This document shows, in pieces, positions 34,501 to 41,426 of a stretch of DNA of 64,000 nt. Origin of the DNA: Chloroflexota bacterium (GTDB lineage: Bacteria; Chloroflexota; Dehalococcoidia; Lucifugimonadales; Lucifugimonadaceae); NCBI GenBank assembly GCA_002730555.1, contig PCAM01000021.1, positions 62,001-126,000 of the forward strand, read 5' to 3'. The translations under genes were made by a program, and so were the position numbers. Each line of letters begins with the position of its first letter. The stretch's first letter is position 1. The notes beneath the pieces are model-generated. The model had not been told where the DNA came from and searched no databases. It saw nothing but the letters and a program-made list of their open reading frames with translations.

Positions 34501-35131
34501 CAGGGTCGAGCGCTGGAGGAACCCCCTTGGGACCGGTTCGTTCAGAGGGTTCCATGTGCGCCCGAGTGGTGAGCAGGCTGATGTTGCGGTAACCCTCTGC
34601 GTTCTCCGCTAACAGAGTCAGGTGGTGGCCGCTCTTGAGTGTGATCTCGACCCCGATGATGGGCTTGATCTTGACCCCCTTCGCCGCCTGCGCAAACTCC
34701 ATCACGCCGCACAGGTTGTCGTGATCCGTAATGGCGAGCGCCTTTATCCCAAGCGCCTGCGCCTCGATCAGCAGCTCAGAAGTGTGAGAAGCACCCTCCT
34801 TGAACGAGTAATTGGAGTGGCAGTGAAGCTCTGCGTAGGAAGGCTGAGGGGAGGTGGCGGTCGAAACTTTGCCCCCTCTCCCAGCGGGAGAGGCCAGATG
34901 TTTCAAGGGTGAGGGAGAAGTTGAACCTGGATCAACACGCGCTCGCGCCTCACGAGCCCGAACGCTAGAAGTACGCCGCTTCTCCATACGCGGAGAACTA
35001 TCGACAGACTTAGAACCAATCCGTTCCGCGATATCAGCCGCATCGCCAGGACCGCCGGGGAGCGCGATGTCTAAATCGCGATAGCCCCCGGCCAGGCTCC
35101 TGTGTTCCTTCTTGCGTCTCGGCATAGCCAA
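31550..35131 (-). CDS. dnaE2: Error-prone DNA polymerase III alpha subunit (DnaE2)
   Basis: A 1193-residue C-family DNA polymerase of the ImuC/DnaE2 type, the catalytic member of the SOS translesion mutasome. The PHP domain starts at residue 99 (YAELHCHSNYSFKEGASH). The palm has the catalytic acids in PDIDLDFPRD, followed by AQHPGGMILS and the finger/beta-binding regions. A C-terminal OB fold is seen in the RVAGVVIRRQRPLAKAVF segment. Family proteins usually start close to the PHP domain. Here about 98 extra residues come first, and residues 71-88 are the translation of a family C repeat (34871-34916). No better start is visible after it. The operon position behind ImuB and the LexA-type promoter support the assignment. 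Confidence 0.92.
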   Translation of the reverse strand: MAMPRRKKEHRSLAGGYRDLDIALPGGPGDAADIAERIGSKSVDSSPRMEKRRTSSVRAREARARVDPGSTSPSPLKHLASPAGRGGKVSTATSPQPSYAELHCHSNYSFKEGASHTSELLIEAQALGIKALAITDHDNLCGVMEFAQAAKGVKIKPIIGVEITLKSGHHLTLLAENAEGYRNISLLTTRAHMEPSERTGPKGVPPALDPALLKEHASGVICLSGCRHGEIPELVLTGNLGEARRLAAQYRDWFGADNFFLELQQNLVLGDTERNRLMAGIGVDLGIPVVATNNVHYHLRERSHLNDVLVSIQHNKSLEETHRERRANDQFYLKPPSEMAALFAAYPEAIENTVRIANRCDFDLTSAKVYDFPDYDVPGDHSQTSWLRKLCEESAVRKYGEVTPPIKERLDEEMALLEKHNLAGFVLQYYEIIKIAREVQEDLGLVEPGLPLEENPPGRGRGSSVAMLVGYLIGLSHIDPLEFGLTLDRFLPNAEMDGPPDIDLDFPRDIREKLILRVHELWGNDRAVLTGMISTYRIKGAIRDIGKALGLPEDDLDKLTKRVDGHAGVKDLPAEMRSLPEYRDRADLPLWQDLVRLSLQLGGFPKYLAQHPGGMILSARPLSETVPLQRSAIDGRYICQWDKDSADDAGFVKIDFLALGALSQMNEALRLIEQRTEERVDLSRIDFEDPKVYAMLHRADTVGVFQVESAAQMQTIPRIRPKNLFEMAWEVGAVRPGVGVNDGVSMLIRRHTGLEPDWDYDHPLEKAALERTYGVPLYQDQLMELAVHVGGFTPAEGDRMRRAFSRRNRAELIPFWREKFMTGALARGVPPEAADKIFSKFHGEFQFPEAHAFAFGVTAYQMSWMKRYYPLEFFVGLFNQQPMGFYNLETLKEDARRHGVQVLNPDANRSGKLSVIDDERLRLGFAHVATVRSATADQVLAERDSNGPFASVSDFMARTGVRHESLDKLVDAGTFDSLVSRAVATSAPALVGVLEVPGPVPLPSSPDTNKVVREQRTVWTPLDENRRETKWEVGLRYRPVGRQLAFELPVEQDMVALPEASEWDVMKGEYNTLGLYPRGHLMEKLRLHLPPDVVRSADIRHLKDGTPIRVAGVVIRRQRPLAKAVFITLEDETGHAPLVIWPDVYKRVRRTARDAILLCSGIVSHREGTLNVVVRTVTPVPTDFSMLKSKDWG
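34871..34916. repeat. Family C repeat inside the dnaE2 frame
   Basis: The hairpin CTCTCCCAGCGGGAGAG followed by the GGTGAGGG arm. It is the inverse-orientation equivalent of the element at 10601-10648. It is read in frame as residues 71-88 of DnaE2. Confidence 0.75.
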
Positions 35132-35151
35132 TCATCGTTGTCCCAAAACCT

Positions 35152-35236
35152 GCGGCCTACGGCCGCGCGACCCGCCTCCAGACCTCCTCCCTCCCAGGGA
35201 GGAGGCTTTCTGTTGTTCCCTCCTAGTGTAGGAGGG
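35152..35236. repeat. Three hairpins between DUF6504 and dnaE2
   Basis: GCGGCC-TAC-GGCCGC (35152-35166), an imperfect CCTCCCTCCC/GGGAGG structure (35183-35206) and CCCTCCTA-GTG-TAGGAGGG (35218-35236) fill the gap in front of dnaE2. They could pause transcription or be decayed mobile repeats. Confidence 0.6.
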
Positions 35237-35272
35237 GGTTAGGAGGAGGTTATTTCTGGTGGCAACATCCCC

Positions 35273-35548
35273 TCACTGCCGGAACCACTCGTCTACCGCC
35301 AGGTCGTGGAACAGTGTTACCGGGCGGCCGTCGGCGAGACGGGCGTGGAAGTACACCCGCTCTATCTCCTTCTCCGGCCCCCGCCACCACTCGTCGTTGA
35401 TCTTCCACATGTCCTCGATAGTGGCCACCTCGTTAGACGAAACCGAGAGCGGCATCCCGCGCTTGTCGGCGATCACCGCCACCGTCACCGGGGCGTTTAA
35501 GGGCTTAATTGCACGAGCGCGTGCCTGCGTTCTGGGATTCGGGACCAT
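35273..35548 (-). CDS. DUF6504 family small protein of the mutasome operon
   Basis: A small protein of about 91 residues that resembles DUF6504, a short domain usually encoded beside ImuB-like polymerases and DnaE2. The recognisable part is the last 55 residues: IEDMWKINDEWWRG, then IERVYFHARLADGRPVTLF and a final Asp/Trp pair (DLAVDEWF). The ATG at 35548 is preferred because AAGGGAG precedes it by eight bases; it overlaps the end of the imuB-like gene by 52 bases. A GTG at 35488 is an alternative. The function is unknown. Co-transcription suggests a role in translesion synthesis, perhaps as a structural adaptor. Confidence 0.7.
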   Translation of the reverse strand: MVPNPRTQARARAIKPLNAPVTVAVIADKRGMPLSVSSNEVATIEDMWKINDEWWRGPEKEIERVYFHARLADGRPVTLFHDLAVDEWFRQ

Positions 35549-36765
35549 GGCTCTAACTCCCTTACCTGATAGACCGGCGGCGCCGTGCCCAGCCGTGCCT
35601 CTAGCTGGCTCACCGCCTCCTGCAACTTCTGATCGCGCCGGACCTCCGTCCACAGCGACTCCTGCCGCCCGGCCTCACCGGTCAGCCCGGAGAGCGTCAG
35701 GCGCATGTCCTCTATCGGGCCCGGCAGCGCCAGATCGTCCATCTTTGACTTGATAGAAAACAGGGCTTTAGTCCGAGACCCGGCCGGCTCTTTGAACGCC
35801 ACCCGAATCGTCCAGGGCGGCCGTCGTAGCACACCCGCCTCCAGCTTCGCCTCGCGTGCGTAGCGGCGTGCGAGCTGCGGGCGGTTGTACGCCCGGGATA
35901 AGAGGCTTTCGATCGCCGGGAGGATCATCGCCATGCTGACCGTGGCGTCCGGGAACTCCAGATATTCCGAAACGGCCTCTTCCGTCCGACGCGCCACCAG
36001 AGGCCGCTGGTCGATGCCGTTCGACAGGTCCGACACCAGCGTCCCGTCGCCGCCGAACTGCGCCTGCATAGCGCCCGGCGGCAGCGCTGCGATGTCACCC
36101 ATCGTGTGCAACCCGAACCCGTGAAGCCGGGTGATCAGCCTGAAATCGACCGGCAACAGCTCGACCGGGAGTTTCGCCAGGAACCGGCCCGGCTCGCCCG
36201 TTATCTTGAGGCCGCGCCCGGGTGAACTGGCCGATGCTGCGATGTAGGCCAGCCACTTGTTTTCGCCGACGCCGATGCGGGCGTCGAACTGGTTCACAGC
36301 GTTGGACAGCGCCCGGACCACCTGTGCATCGTCCCCGTACAGCCGCTCAAGCCCCCAGATGCCGACGTATGCACGCCCGAGCCCGTAACTTTCAGCGCTT
36401 TCGGTGTCGGGCTCGACGTCCGGACAGCGCGCCTCCAGCGCTGTCAAAACCTCTGCGAAGATGCGCCGGTACAGGGGAATATCCGGCTCCAGCAGCGTCA
36501 CATCTTTGCGTGCGTCTGCCAGAGCCTCGCTGAGCGGCATGCCCCTGGTAAATTTCTGACTGGATGTCCCGGAAGATTTTTGGCCCAATTCCGGCGACCA
36601 ATCGAGGACGAATTGCGCCCCTTTGCCTACGTTCGCACCGCTTTCACCCACGATGATCACTGGACGGTCGGCCAGCTCAGGCCGGCGGAGCGACTCCACC
36701 TGCCACATGAAGTTGGGGATGTGGATGCATGCGACCGCGGCGCGCTTTCCGTCGAGTGTCGGCAT
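35497..36765 (-). CDS. imuB: ImuB-like inactive Y-family DNA polymerase
   Basis: A 422-residue Y-family polymerase homologue that acts as hub of the SOS mutasome, linking DnaE2 to the sliding clamp. The catalytic acids are missing. The first motif reads CIHIPNFM (13-20) instead of the DMDxF form, and the SxDE motif is replaced by SYGLGRAYV (126-134). The palm, little-finger order and the C-terminal helix region are typical of ImuB. QESLW at 368-372 is a candidate clamp-binding motif. It overlaps the DUF72 gene stop by one base (TAATG). No imuA is present in the window. Confidence 0.88.
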   Translation of the reverse strand: MPTLDGKRAAVACIHIPNFMWQVESLRRPELADRPVIIVGESGANVGKGAQFVLDWSPELGQKSSGTSSQKFTRGMPLSEALADARKDVTLLEPDIPLYRRIFAEVLTALEARCPDVEPDTESAESYGLGRAYVGIWGLERLYGDDAQVVRALSNAVNQFDARIGVGENKWLAYIAASASSPGRGLKITGEPGRFLAKLPVELLPVDFRLITRLHGFGLHTMGDIAALPPGAMQAQFGGDGTLVSDLSNGIDQRPLVARRTEEAVSEYLEFPDATVSMAMILPAIESLLSRAYNRPQLARRYAREAKLEAGVLRRPPWTIRVAFKEPAGSRTKALFSIKSKMDDLALPGPIEDMRLTLSGLTGEAGRQESLWTEVRRDQKLQEAVSQLEARLGTAPPVYQVRELEPWSRIPERRHALVQLSP

Positions 36766-37448
36766 TAGAGCAACCAGCCCTGTACTGCCGCTCCATCATC
36801 AGAGGGCGCCGAGCGCCGGGGCGAAGCTGCTTGGCCCACACGCGGGTACCCGGCCTGCAGAGAAGGAGATATCGATATATCCCCCGGTCGGGCGATGAGG
36901 TTCGTCGTGACCGCACCGACACCGGCCCGCTCCAGCGATTCAAAGAGGCCAGAACCGTACCCAGGGCCATGCAAGGCAGGAGCGCACGCCTCAAGGAAGA
37001 AACGCGTCTCGCTTACAGGGAGGTTGGACATCCACTGCGAGAGCTCCGGCAACCGATCGGGACCGAACCACGGCGGGATCTGTATGAGCACAGCGCCGAG
37101 AGAGCCCCCAAGCTCGCTCACAGCGCTGAGGAAAGAGGGCAGTTCAGGAGCCGAACTTGTCAGGTCGGGCTCATGCGTGATCTGGCGTGGCATCTTTACC
37201 GCGAAGATGAAACCGCTTGGAACCGACCCGCGCCACGTGCGCACGGTTGAGTGCGATGGGATGCCGTAGAAAGTGCGATTGACCTCTACGGCATTAAAGA
37301 CGCGTGCATACCAGGACAGCCTTCCGCTGGTCGAAAAACCCTTCGGATAGGCCAGCCGACGCCAGTCAGGCCCGGTCCATCCCTGGGGCCCGATAAGCGC
37401 CACCCCGCCGTCTTGCCCCTGTCGTTTGTTCCCCTGCTGTGCAGTCAC
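36765..37448 (-). CDS. DUF72 family protein, C-terminally short
   Basis: A 227-residue DUF72 (YecE-like) TIM-barrel protein. The family segments are present up to about residue 175: GWTGPDWRRLAYPKG, YARVFNAVEVNRTFYGIPS, GFIFAVKMPRQITHE, a PPWF loop and RFFLEACAPALHG. The last third of the usual barrel, with the VYVRLHG and NND segments, is absent. The frame ends in an unrelated Ser/Pro-rich tail that overlaps the imuB-like start. It is the first gene of the SOS operon, 52 bases behind a LexA-type promoter. The start is a GTG with a G-rich stretch before it. DUF72 has no firmly established function. Confidence 0.8.
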   Translation of the reverse strand: MTAQQGNKRQGQDGGVALIGPQGWTGPDWRRLAYPKGFSTSGRLSWYARVFNAVEVNRTFYGIPSHSTVRTWRGSVPSGFIFAVKMPRQITHEPDLTSSAPELPSFLSAVSELGGSLGAVLIQIPPWFGPDRLPELSQWMSNLPVSETRFFLEACAPALHGPGYGSGLFESLERAGVGAVTTNLIARPGDISISPSLQAGYPRVGQAASPRRSAPSDDGAAVQGWLL

Positions 37449-37499
37449 TCCGCCCCCAGAGTTGCTTGGAGCGGTACGTTCGCCGACACCGCTTAGAAC

Positions 37500-37527
37500 A
37501 TATTAGAACAATTGTTCTAATAGTCAA
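37500..37527 (-). promoter_or_regulatory. LexA-type SOS box within the mutasome promoter
   Basis: The core GAACAATTGTTC (37506-37517) is the Gram-positive type LexA box GAAC-N4-GTTC and lies within a longer perfect palindrome (37501-37522). On the minus strand it occupies the 16-bp spacer between TTGACT (-35, 37522-37527) and TAATAT (-10, 37500-37505). A bound repressor would therefore block RNA polymerase. A third half-site TTAGAACA lies at 37493-37500. The DUF72-imuB-DUF6504-dnaE2 genes follow. Confidence 0.82.
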
Positions 37528-37533
37528 TTACAG

Positions 37534-37634
37534 TGTGACGGTCTGCTTGTGCCGCGTTCATTTTGTGCGAGAAGGCAACTCTGTCATTCTGGGCCAAAAG
37601 CGGAGAAGCTCCCGGCTTTCCGTCCATCCGAATG
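37534..37634 (+). repeat. Family D repeat, forward copy
   Basis: About 100 bp including GAGAAGGCAACTCTGTCATT and TTTCCGTCCATCCGAATGT. It is repeated in inverse orientation at about 41204-41297 with only scattered differences. Confidence 0.8.
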
Positions 37635-37651
37635 TCCTTCGGCACAAACCC

Positions 37652-38341
37652 TTAAAAGCTCAACCCTATCGTCTCCGACAGGTACTCCACCATCGGCGAT
37701 ACGCCGTAACAGGCGTCTGTGTACTCGTCGATGAAGTTCGGGGAGCAGATCTCTTCATCTGTGAAGTGCGACCAGGCGATGAAGTCCTTGCGCTTGATCT
37801 CGTCGATCGCCGGGTGTTCCGGGTCGAAGCCACGGGGTGCACGTACCAGCGACTCTCCGGTGACCTCCCATCGGCGTTTGAACTCGCCGCCGGAGGTGGA
37901 GTCACGCCATTTGGACGGGCTTGCGGCGATCGCTCCTCGCACCTTCGCCAGCTCATCGCGTCCAGGCTTCCACATCCCCGCCGCTGCGCCGGAACCTCCC
38001 GGCTCAAGGTGGAGGTAGAACCCCGGCGCGTGGGCGTCCCTCGCCTGCTCGTGCCGGAACTGTATCCCGGCGTTCGTTTTGTACGGGCTCTTGTCCTTGG
38101 AGAACCGGACATCTCGGTGGATGCGGAACATCGATCCACCGGACGGCCTCGGATCTGCGTTGAAGAAAAAGCTGATCCCGGACAGCCGCGGCGCGAAATC
38201 GGCGACGAACTTGAGTACGGGATCGCGTACATCTCGCAGGTAGCGTTCCCGGTTCTCGTTAAACCATTCACGGTCGTTATTCAGCGCCAGCTCGCCGAAG
38301 AAATCGAAGAGGGCTGGAGTGAAGTGAGGTTCGCCTGTCAT
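37652..38341 (-). CDS. DUF2461 family protein (TIGR02453)
   Basis: A 229-residue DUF2461 protein of unknown function. The family pattern is clear: a FTPALFDFFGELALNNDREWF start, then NRERYLRDVRDP, then FRIHRDVRFSKDKSPYKTN and FYLHLEPGG, with a GMWKPGRDEL helix after it. The frame opens at 38542, but the ATG at 38341 gives the usual N-terminus. The protein is soluble with no signal peptide. It is divergent from the SelA-like gene and separated from the SOS promoter by a family D repeat. Nothing in its surroundings reveals a role. Confidence 0.85.
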   Translation of the reverse strand: MTGEPHFTPALFDFFGELALNNDREWFNENRERYLRDVRDPVLKFVADFAPRLSGISFFFNADPRPSGGSMFRIHRDVRFSKDKSPYKTNAGIQFRHEQARDAHAPGFYLHLEPGGSGAAAGMWKPGRDELAKVRGAIAASPSKWRDSTSGGEFKRRWEVTGESLVRAPRGFDPEHPAIDEIKRKDFIAWSHFTDEEICSPNFIDEYTDACYGVSPMVEYLSETIGLSF

Positions 38342-38945
38342 ATCGGCAGTGTAAACAAGGGGGACGGTACACTCTGCCGTGCGAGCAAATGGAGTTCGCT
38401 TGGAGGGGGAGGTACCCGTGGCATGGCGGAACCCGATGCAACAGGCGATCACATGGTATCGAGTTGCTGCCGGGTATGCCGAGAGCACTGCCGCTATGGC
38501 AAACGTCATCGAACGGCTGGCGCTGGGAGTCATGGGCATCATGCCCGGAGCGAAAGCCCTGGATGTGGGAGAAACGGGCGTGGGTAATCAGCCGGATTGT
38601 TGGAGGCCGATGGTTCGACCTCTCTCACCCCAACCTTCTCCCACCGGGAGAGGGAGCAAGTGCATGCGGGACAAGAGCACTGCTATGTCATCCTGAGCGT
38701 AGTCGAGGGACCTTAATCTCGCCAATGAGACCTGCCAGATGAGGATGGAATCGAATGGCAGAACAACGGACCTGGATGCAATTGGGCCGTATTGGATTCG
38801 CTATGCAATTCTGGTGGATTAAGCGCCGGTACGGCGCTAGACTGCGCGGCGTCGGCTCGGTGTGATCATCAGGGGATTTGGGGATCGCAATCTCGTGTGC
38901 CGATACACAACGGTGCCCGGTACATAACTTTCAAGGAGCGACTCG
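38342..38945. other. Intergenic stretch with repeats
   Basis: About 600 bp. It contains a family C element (38621-38654) and a family A-like end reading TCATCCTGAGCGTAGTCGAG (38689-38708) that is also found, changed, at 10524-10552. No gene is recognisable. Confidence 0.5.
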
Positions 38946-40094
38946 ATGGCACAGCCCGGCTGGGGAGATATCTACGACGAGCTCGGCGCCACGCCCGTCA
39001 TCAACGCCATAGGTTCGGTGACGCTGCTCGGCGGATCGCAGACATCTCCTACCGTCAGGGACGCCATGGAGCGCGCCAACGGGGCTTACGTCCCACTGGC
39101 CGAACTTGAGGACAAGGCAGGCGGGCTGATCGCCGACATGCTGGGCGTTGAGTCCGCCTACATCACATCGGGCGCGGCCTCCGCACTGGTTCTGTCTACT
39201 GCCGCAGCCATGGCGCGGGACAACGACGATTTCGTCGCACAGCTTCCGGACACGACCGGGATGGCGAACGAGATTCTCATCCAGAAGAAGCAGCGCTATC
39301 ACTACGACCGCACGCTGAACTTCGCAGGGGCGAAGTTGATCGAATACGGAACGGACCAGGGCACTTCTGAGGAAGACTTGGAAGCGGCGATCAGCGGCAA
39401 CACCGCTGCGCTCCACTACGTCGCTAACGAGAAGATCAAAGACCCGACCGTGCTCACCATAGAGCAGGTGATCGCCATCGCAAAGAACCACTCTCTGCCG
39501 GTGATCGTTGATGCAGCAGGGCAGGTGTACCCGACGGAGAACATGAGCAAGTACGCTAAGCTTGGTGCAGACATGGTGGCCTACGGGACCAAGTACATCG
39601 GCACGCCGCACTCGGCAGGCATGGTCGTCGGCTCAAAGACCTGGATCGACCGCGTCCGCCTGAACAGCTTCATCTCGTTTGAAGAGCGACGCGTTCGCGG
39701 CATCGGCCGGCCGCAGAAGATCGATCGGCAGGAGATCGTCGGCGTTGCGGCTGCGGTGCGTGAGTGGCTGACGATGAACCATGAAGAACGCATCGCCAAA
39801 CTGGATGTCAAGTTGACGCACATCGAGCGCGCAATCACCGAGATCCCCGGCGTGAAGGTCGAGGCCGACCGTGACCCGACCGGCGCATCGGTGTTCAACC
39901 TTTTCCTGACCATCGATGAGAAAGTCACCGGCATTTCTGAAGATGAAGTGGTCGCCCGCCTCAAGGACGGCGATCCGCCGATCTGGACCCGGGTGAACCC
40001 GTATTTCGGCGGCATGCAGGTCGGCATGGTCGGGCTGAACGACGGCGAGGAACAGGTGGTGGCGGAGCGACTGGCGGCGGCGTTGCAGGGTTAA
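38946..40094 (+). CDS. SelA-like PLP-dependent enzyme (DgaE/selenocysteine synthase-like fold)
   Basis: A 382-residue fold-type I PLP enzyme related to SelA and to D-glucosaminate-6-phosphate ammonia lyase. Family signs are the N-terminal TPVINAIGSVTLLGGSQTS, the cofactor loop TSGAASALVLSTAA, VIVDAAGQVYP, and the PLP Lys in VAYGTKYIGTPHSAG. The ending VGLNDGEEQVVAERL is also typical. AAGGAGCG lies seven bases before the ATG. It is not a true selenocysteine synthase by context, as no selenium genes are near. The likely role is elimination or transamination on an amino sugar or hydroxy-amino acid. It stands alone. Confidence 0.82.
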   Translation: MAQPGWGDIYDELGATPVINAIGSVTLLGGSQTSPTVRDAMERANGAYVPLAELEDKAGGLIADMLGVESAYITSGAASALVLSTAAAMARDNDDFVAQLPDTTGMANEILIQKKQRYHYDRTLNFAGAKLIEYGTDQGTSEEDLEAAISGNTAALHYVANEKIKDPTVLTIEQVIAIAKNHSLPVIVDAAGQVYPTENMSKYAKLGADMVAYGTKYIGTPHSAGMVVGSKTWIDRVRLNSFISFEERRVRGIGRPQKIDRQEIVGVAAAVREWLTMNHEERIAKLDVKLTHIERAITEIPGVKVEADRDPTGASVFNLFLTIDEKVTGISEDEVVARLKDGDPPIWTRVNPYFGGMQVGMVGLNDGEEQVVAERLAAALQG

Positions 40095-40313
40095 CGGTGG
40101 AATGAATTTCGCGGCAGCCAGCGAGAGTGAACGCCGGACGCAGTGCGCGCACATCCCACGGTCCGGTCATTTCTGAAAGTCAGGAGTATTGAGCGGGTAC
40201 GAAGACTGGTAGCCAGATCGGGATATACCTCGTGTCTGGGGGGGGGCGATGTCCTGAGTCACGGGACTCTCGAACGAGAGCGACGTGCGTACACGCATCT
40301 CTTGTGCGAAGGA

Positions 40314-40730
40314 TCAGGTAACCGGTCGCTGCCATCCGCCCAGCAGGTCACGTGTGAGCTGCTCCATGACGCGTGACAAATTGGCGTAGGTCACTATCCC
40401 GACCATCGTCCCGGATTCGTCAACGACCGGTAGCCGACTGACGCCGCGCTCGGCCATCACGCGTGCCGCATCCACGGCCTCCATGTCGACGCGCCCGCTG
40501 TGCACGGGGCTGCTCATGTGCCTGAAGACGGGGCAATCGTGTGGATCATGGCCGGCGCCGATACAACCCGAGATCATGTCCCAGGTCGTGAGAATCCCCT
40601 CGACGGAGTCTTCACGCATCACCACAAGCGAACCAACGCTGAGCTCGCGCATCTGGGCAGCCGCGTTTACGATCGATTGTTCCGATCCGATCGTGTACAC
40701 CGTGCTGGTCATCAGATCTCTGAGCTTCAT
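40314..40730 (-). CDS. CBS domain protein
   Basis: A 138-residue protein made of two CBS motifs. The first begins LMTSTVYTIGSEQSI and the second HMSSPVHSGRVDME, ending in VSRLPVVDESGTMVGIVTYANL. Such stand-alone pairs bind adenine nucleotides or SAM and regulate partner proteins. The insert GAGHDPHDCPVFRHM between the motifs, with His and Cys, is usual for this subgroup of bacterial CBS proteins. No partner is encoded next to it. The start has AGG upstream. Confidence 0.88.
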   Translation of the reverse strand: MKLRDLMTSTVYTIGSEQSIVNAAAQMRELSVGSLVVMREDSVEGILTTWDMISGCIGAGHDPHDCPVFRHMSSPVHSGRVDMEAVDAARVMAERGVSRLPVVDESGTMVGIVTYANLSRVMEQLTRDLLGGWQRPVT

Positions 40731-40797
40731 CGGCCTGACCTCCTCGTCGGGGCATGCGCGCCGGGCGAGCCTCGCCCCTCCATTCTAGCGGTGACCG

Positions 40798-41201
40798 TCA
40801 GTCTCTTCTTGACCCGCCGTCACGCTGCCCGCCGGCGGGGTGTTCGAACCTCCGTCTTCCTGAGTCGGAAACGAAGAGCCTGTCCTGAGCTTGACTCAGG
40901 AATCTCCCGGGTAATCCCCACTCCGACGACAGATCTCTCCATCCAGGGTTGTCTGCCTCTATTAGCTCAACCTTCCGAATCCAGTTCCAGGTTTTGATCT
41001 GCTTCTCGACCGCCAGAGCAACTGACACTTCATCCGTCTCGTCGAACCAGGCGAGTCGGTCGGCGTTGTAGCGCGCCGAAAAGTCACGCTCCGTATTCGT
41101 CGGTGTTGCGTTAACCGACGTTCAAGGTCGTTCGTTACGCCGGTGTACGGCACTTTGGAACGACCGGTGAGGATGTAATCGTAGTAGCTGCGAGAGCACA
41201 T
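40798..41201 (-). pseudogene. GIY-YIG nuclease (COG2827-like), frameshifted
   Basis: A single-domain GIY-YIG endonuclease broken by one frameshift. The first part reads YYDYILTGRSKVPYTGVTND followed by LERRLTQHR, the GIY-YIG core and its Arg. Near 41095-41105 the frame shifts, and the rest continues as FSARYNADRLAWFDETDE, then VALAVEKQIKTWNW and NPGWRDLSSEW. Joined, the two parts make a complete protein of about 95 residues. The catalytic Arg and Glu are kept in the two halves. It lies among family A and D repeats. It may be a real pseudogene or the result of a base-calling error. Confidence 0.8.
40883..40901. repeat. Family A palindrome downstream of the GIY-YIG remnant
   Basis: TCCTGAG-CTTGA-CTCAGGA, a perfect seven-base stem with the same CTTGA spacer as the copy at 19986. 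ATCTCCCGGGTA follows at about 40902 and recurs at about 41355 on the other side of the GIY-YIG gene. Confidence 0.7.
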
Positions 41202-41203
41202 TC

Positions 41204-41297
41204 GGATGGACGGAAAGTCGGGAGTTTCTTCGCTTCCGGCTCAGAATGACAGAGTTGCCTTCTCGAACAAGATGAACGTGGCACACCGTCAGCCCTT
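41204..41297 (-). repeat. Family D repeat, inverse copy
   Basis: The reverse complement of this stretch matches 37534-37634, including the GAGAAGGCAACTCTGTCATT core and the TTTCCGTCCATCCGAATGT end. It lies just upstream of the GIY-YIG remnant. Confidence 0.8.
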
Positions 41298-41426
41298 CAA
41301 AACGCCGAATGGTGGCAGCGACACCCCTTTGTAATCCTGAGTAGGAAACTAGGGATCTCCCGGGTATACAGTTACGCCCAATCAACTGAGCAACATAGGC
41401 ACGAAGACTGGACGGGGAGGCGCATT

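Noticed and set aside
37439-38587. Plus-strand frame of 382 codons across the SOS promoter and DUF2461
   Set aside because: It is antisense to DUF2461 and crosses a family D repeat; no domain is seen.
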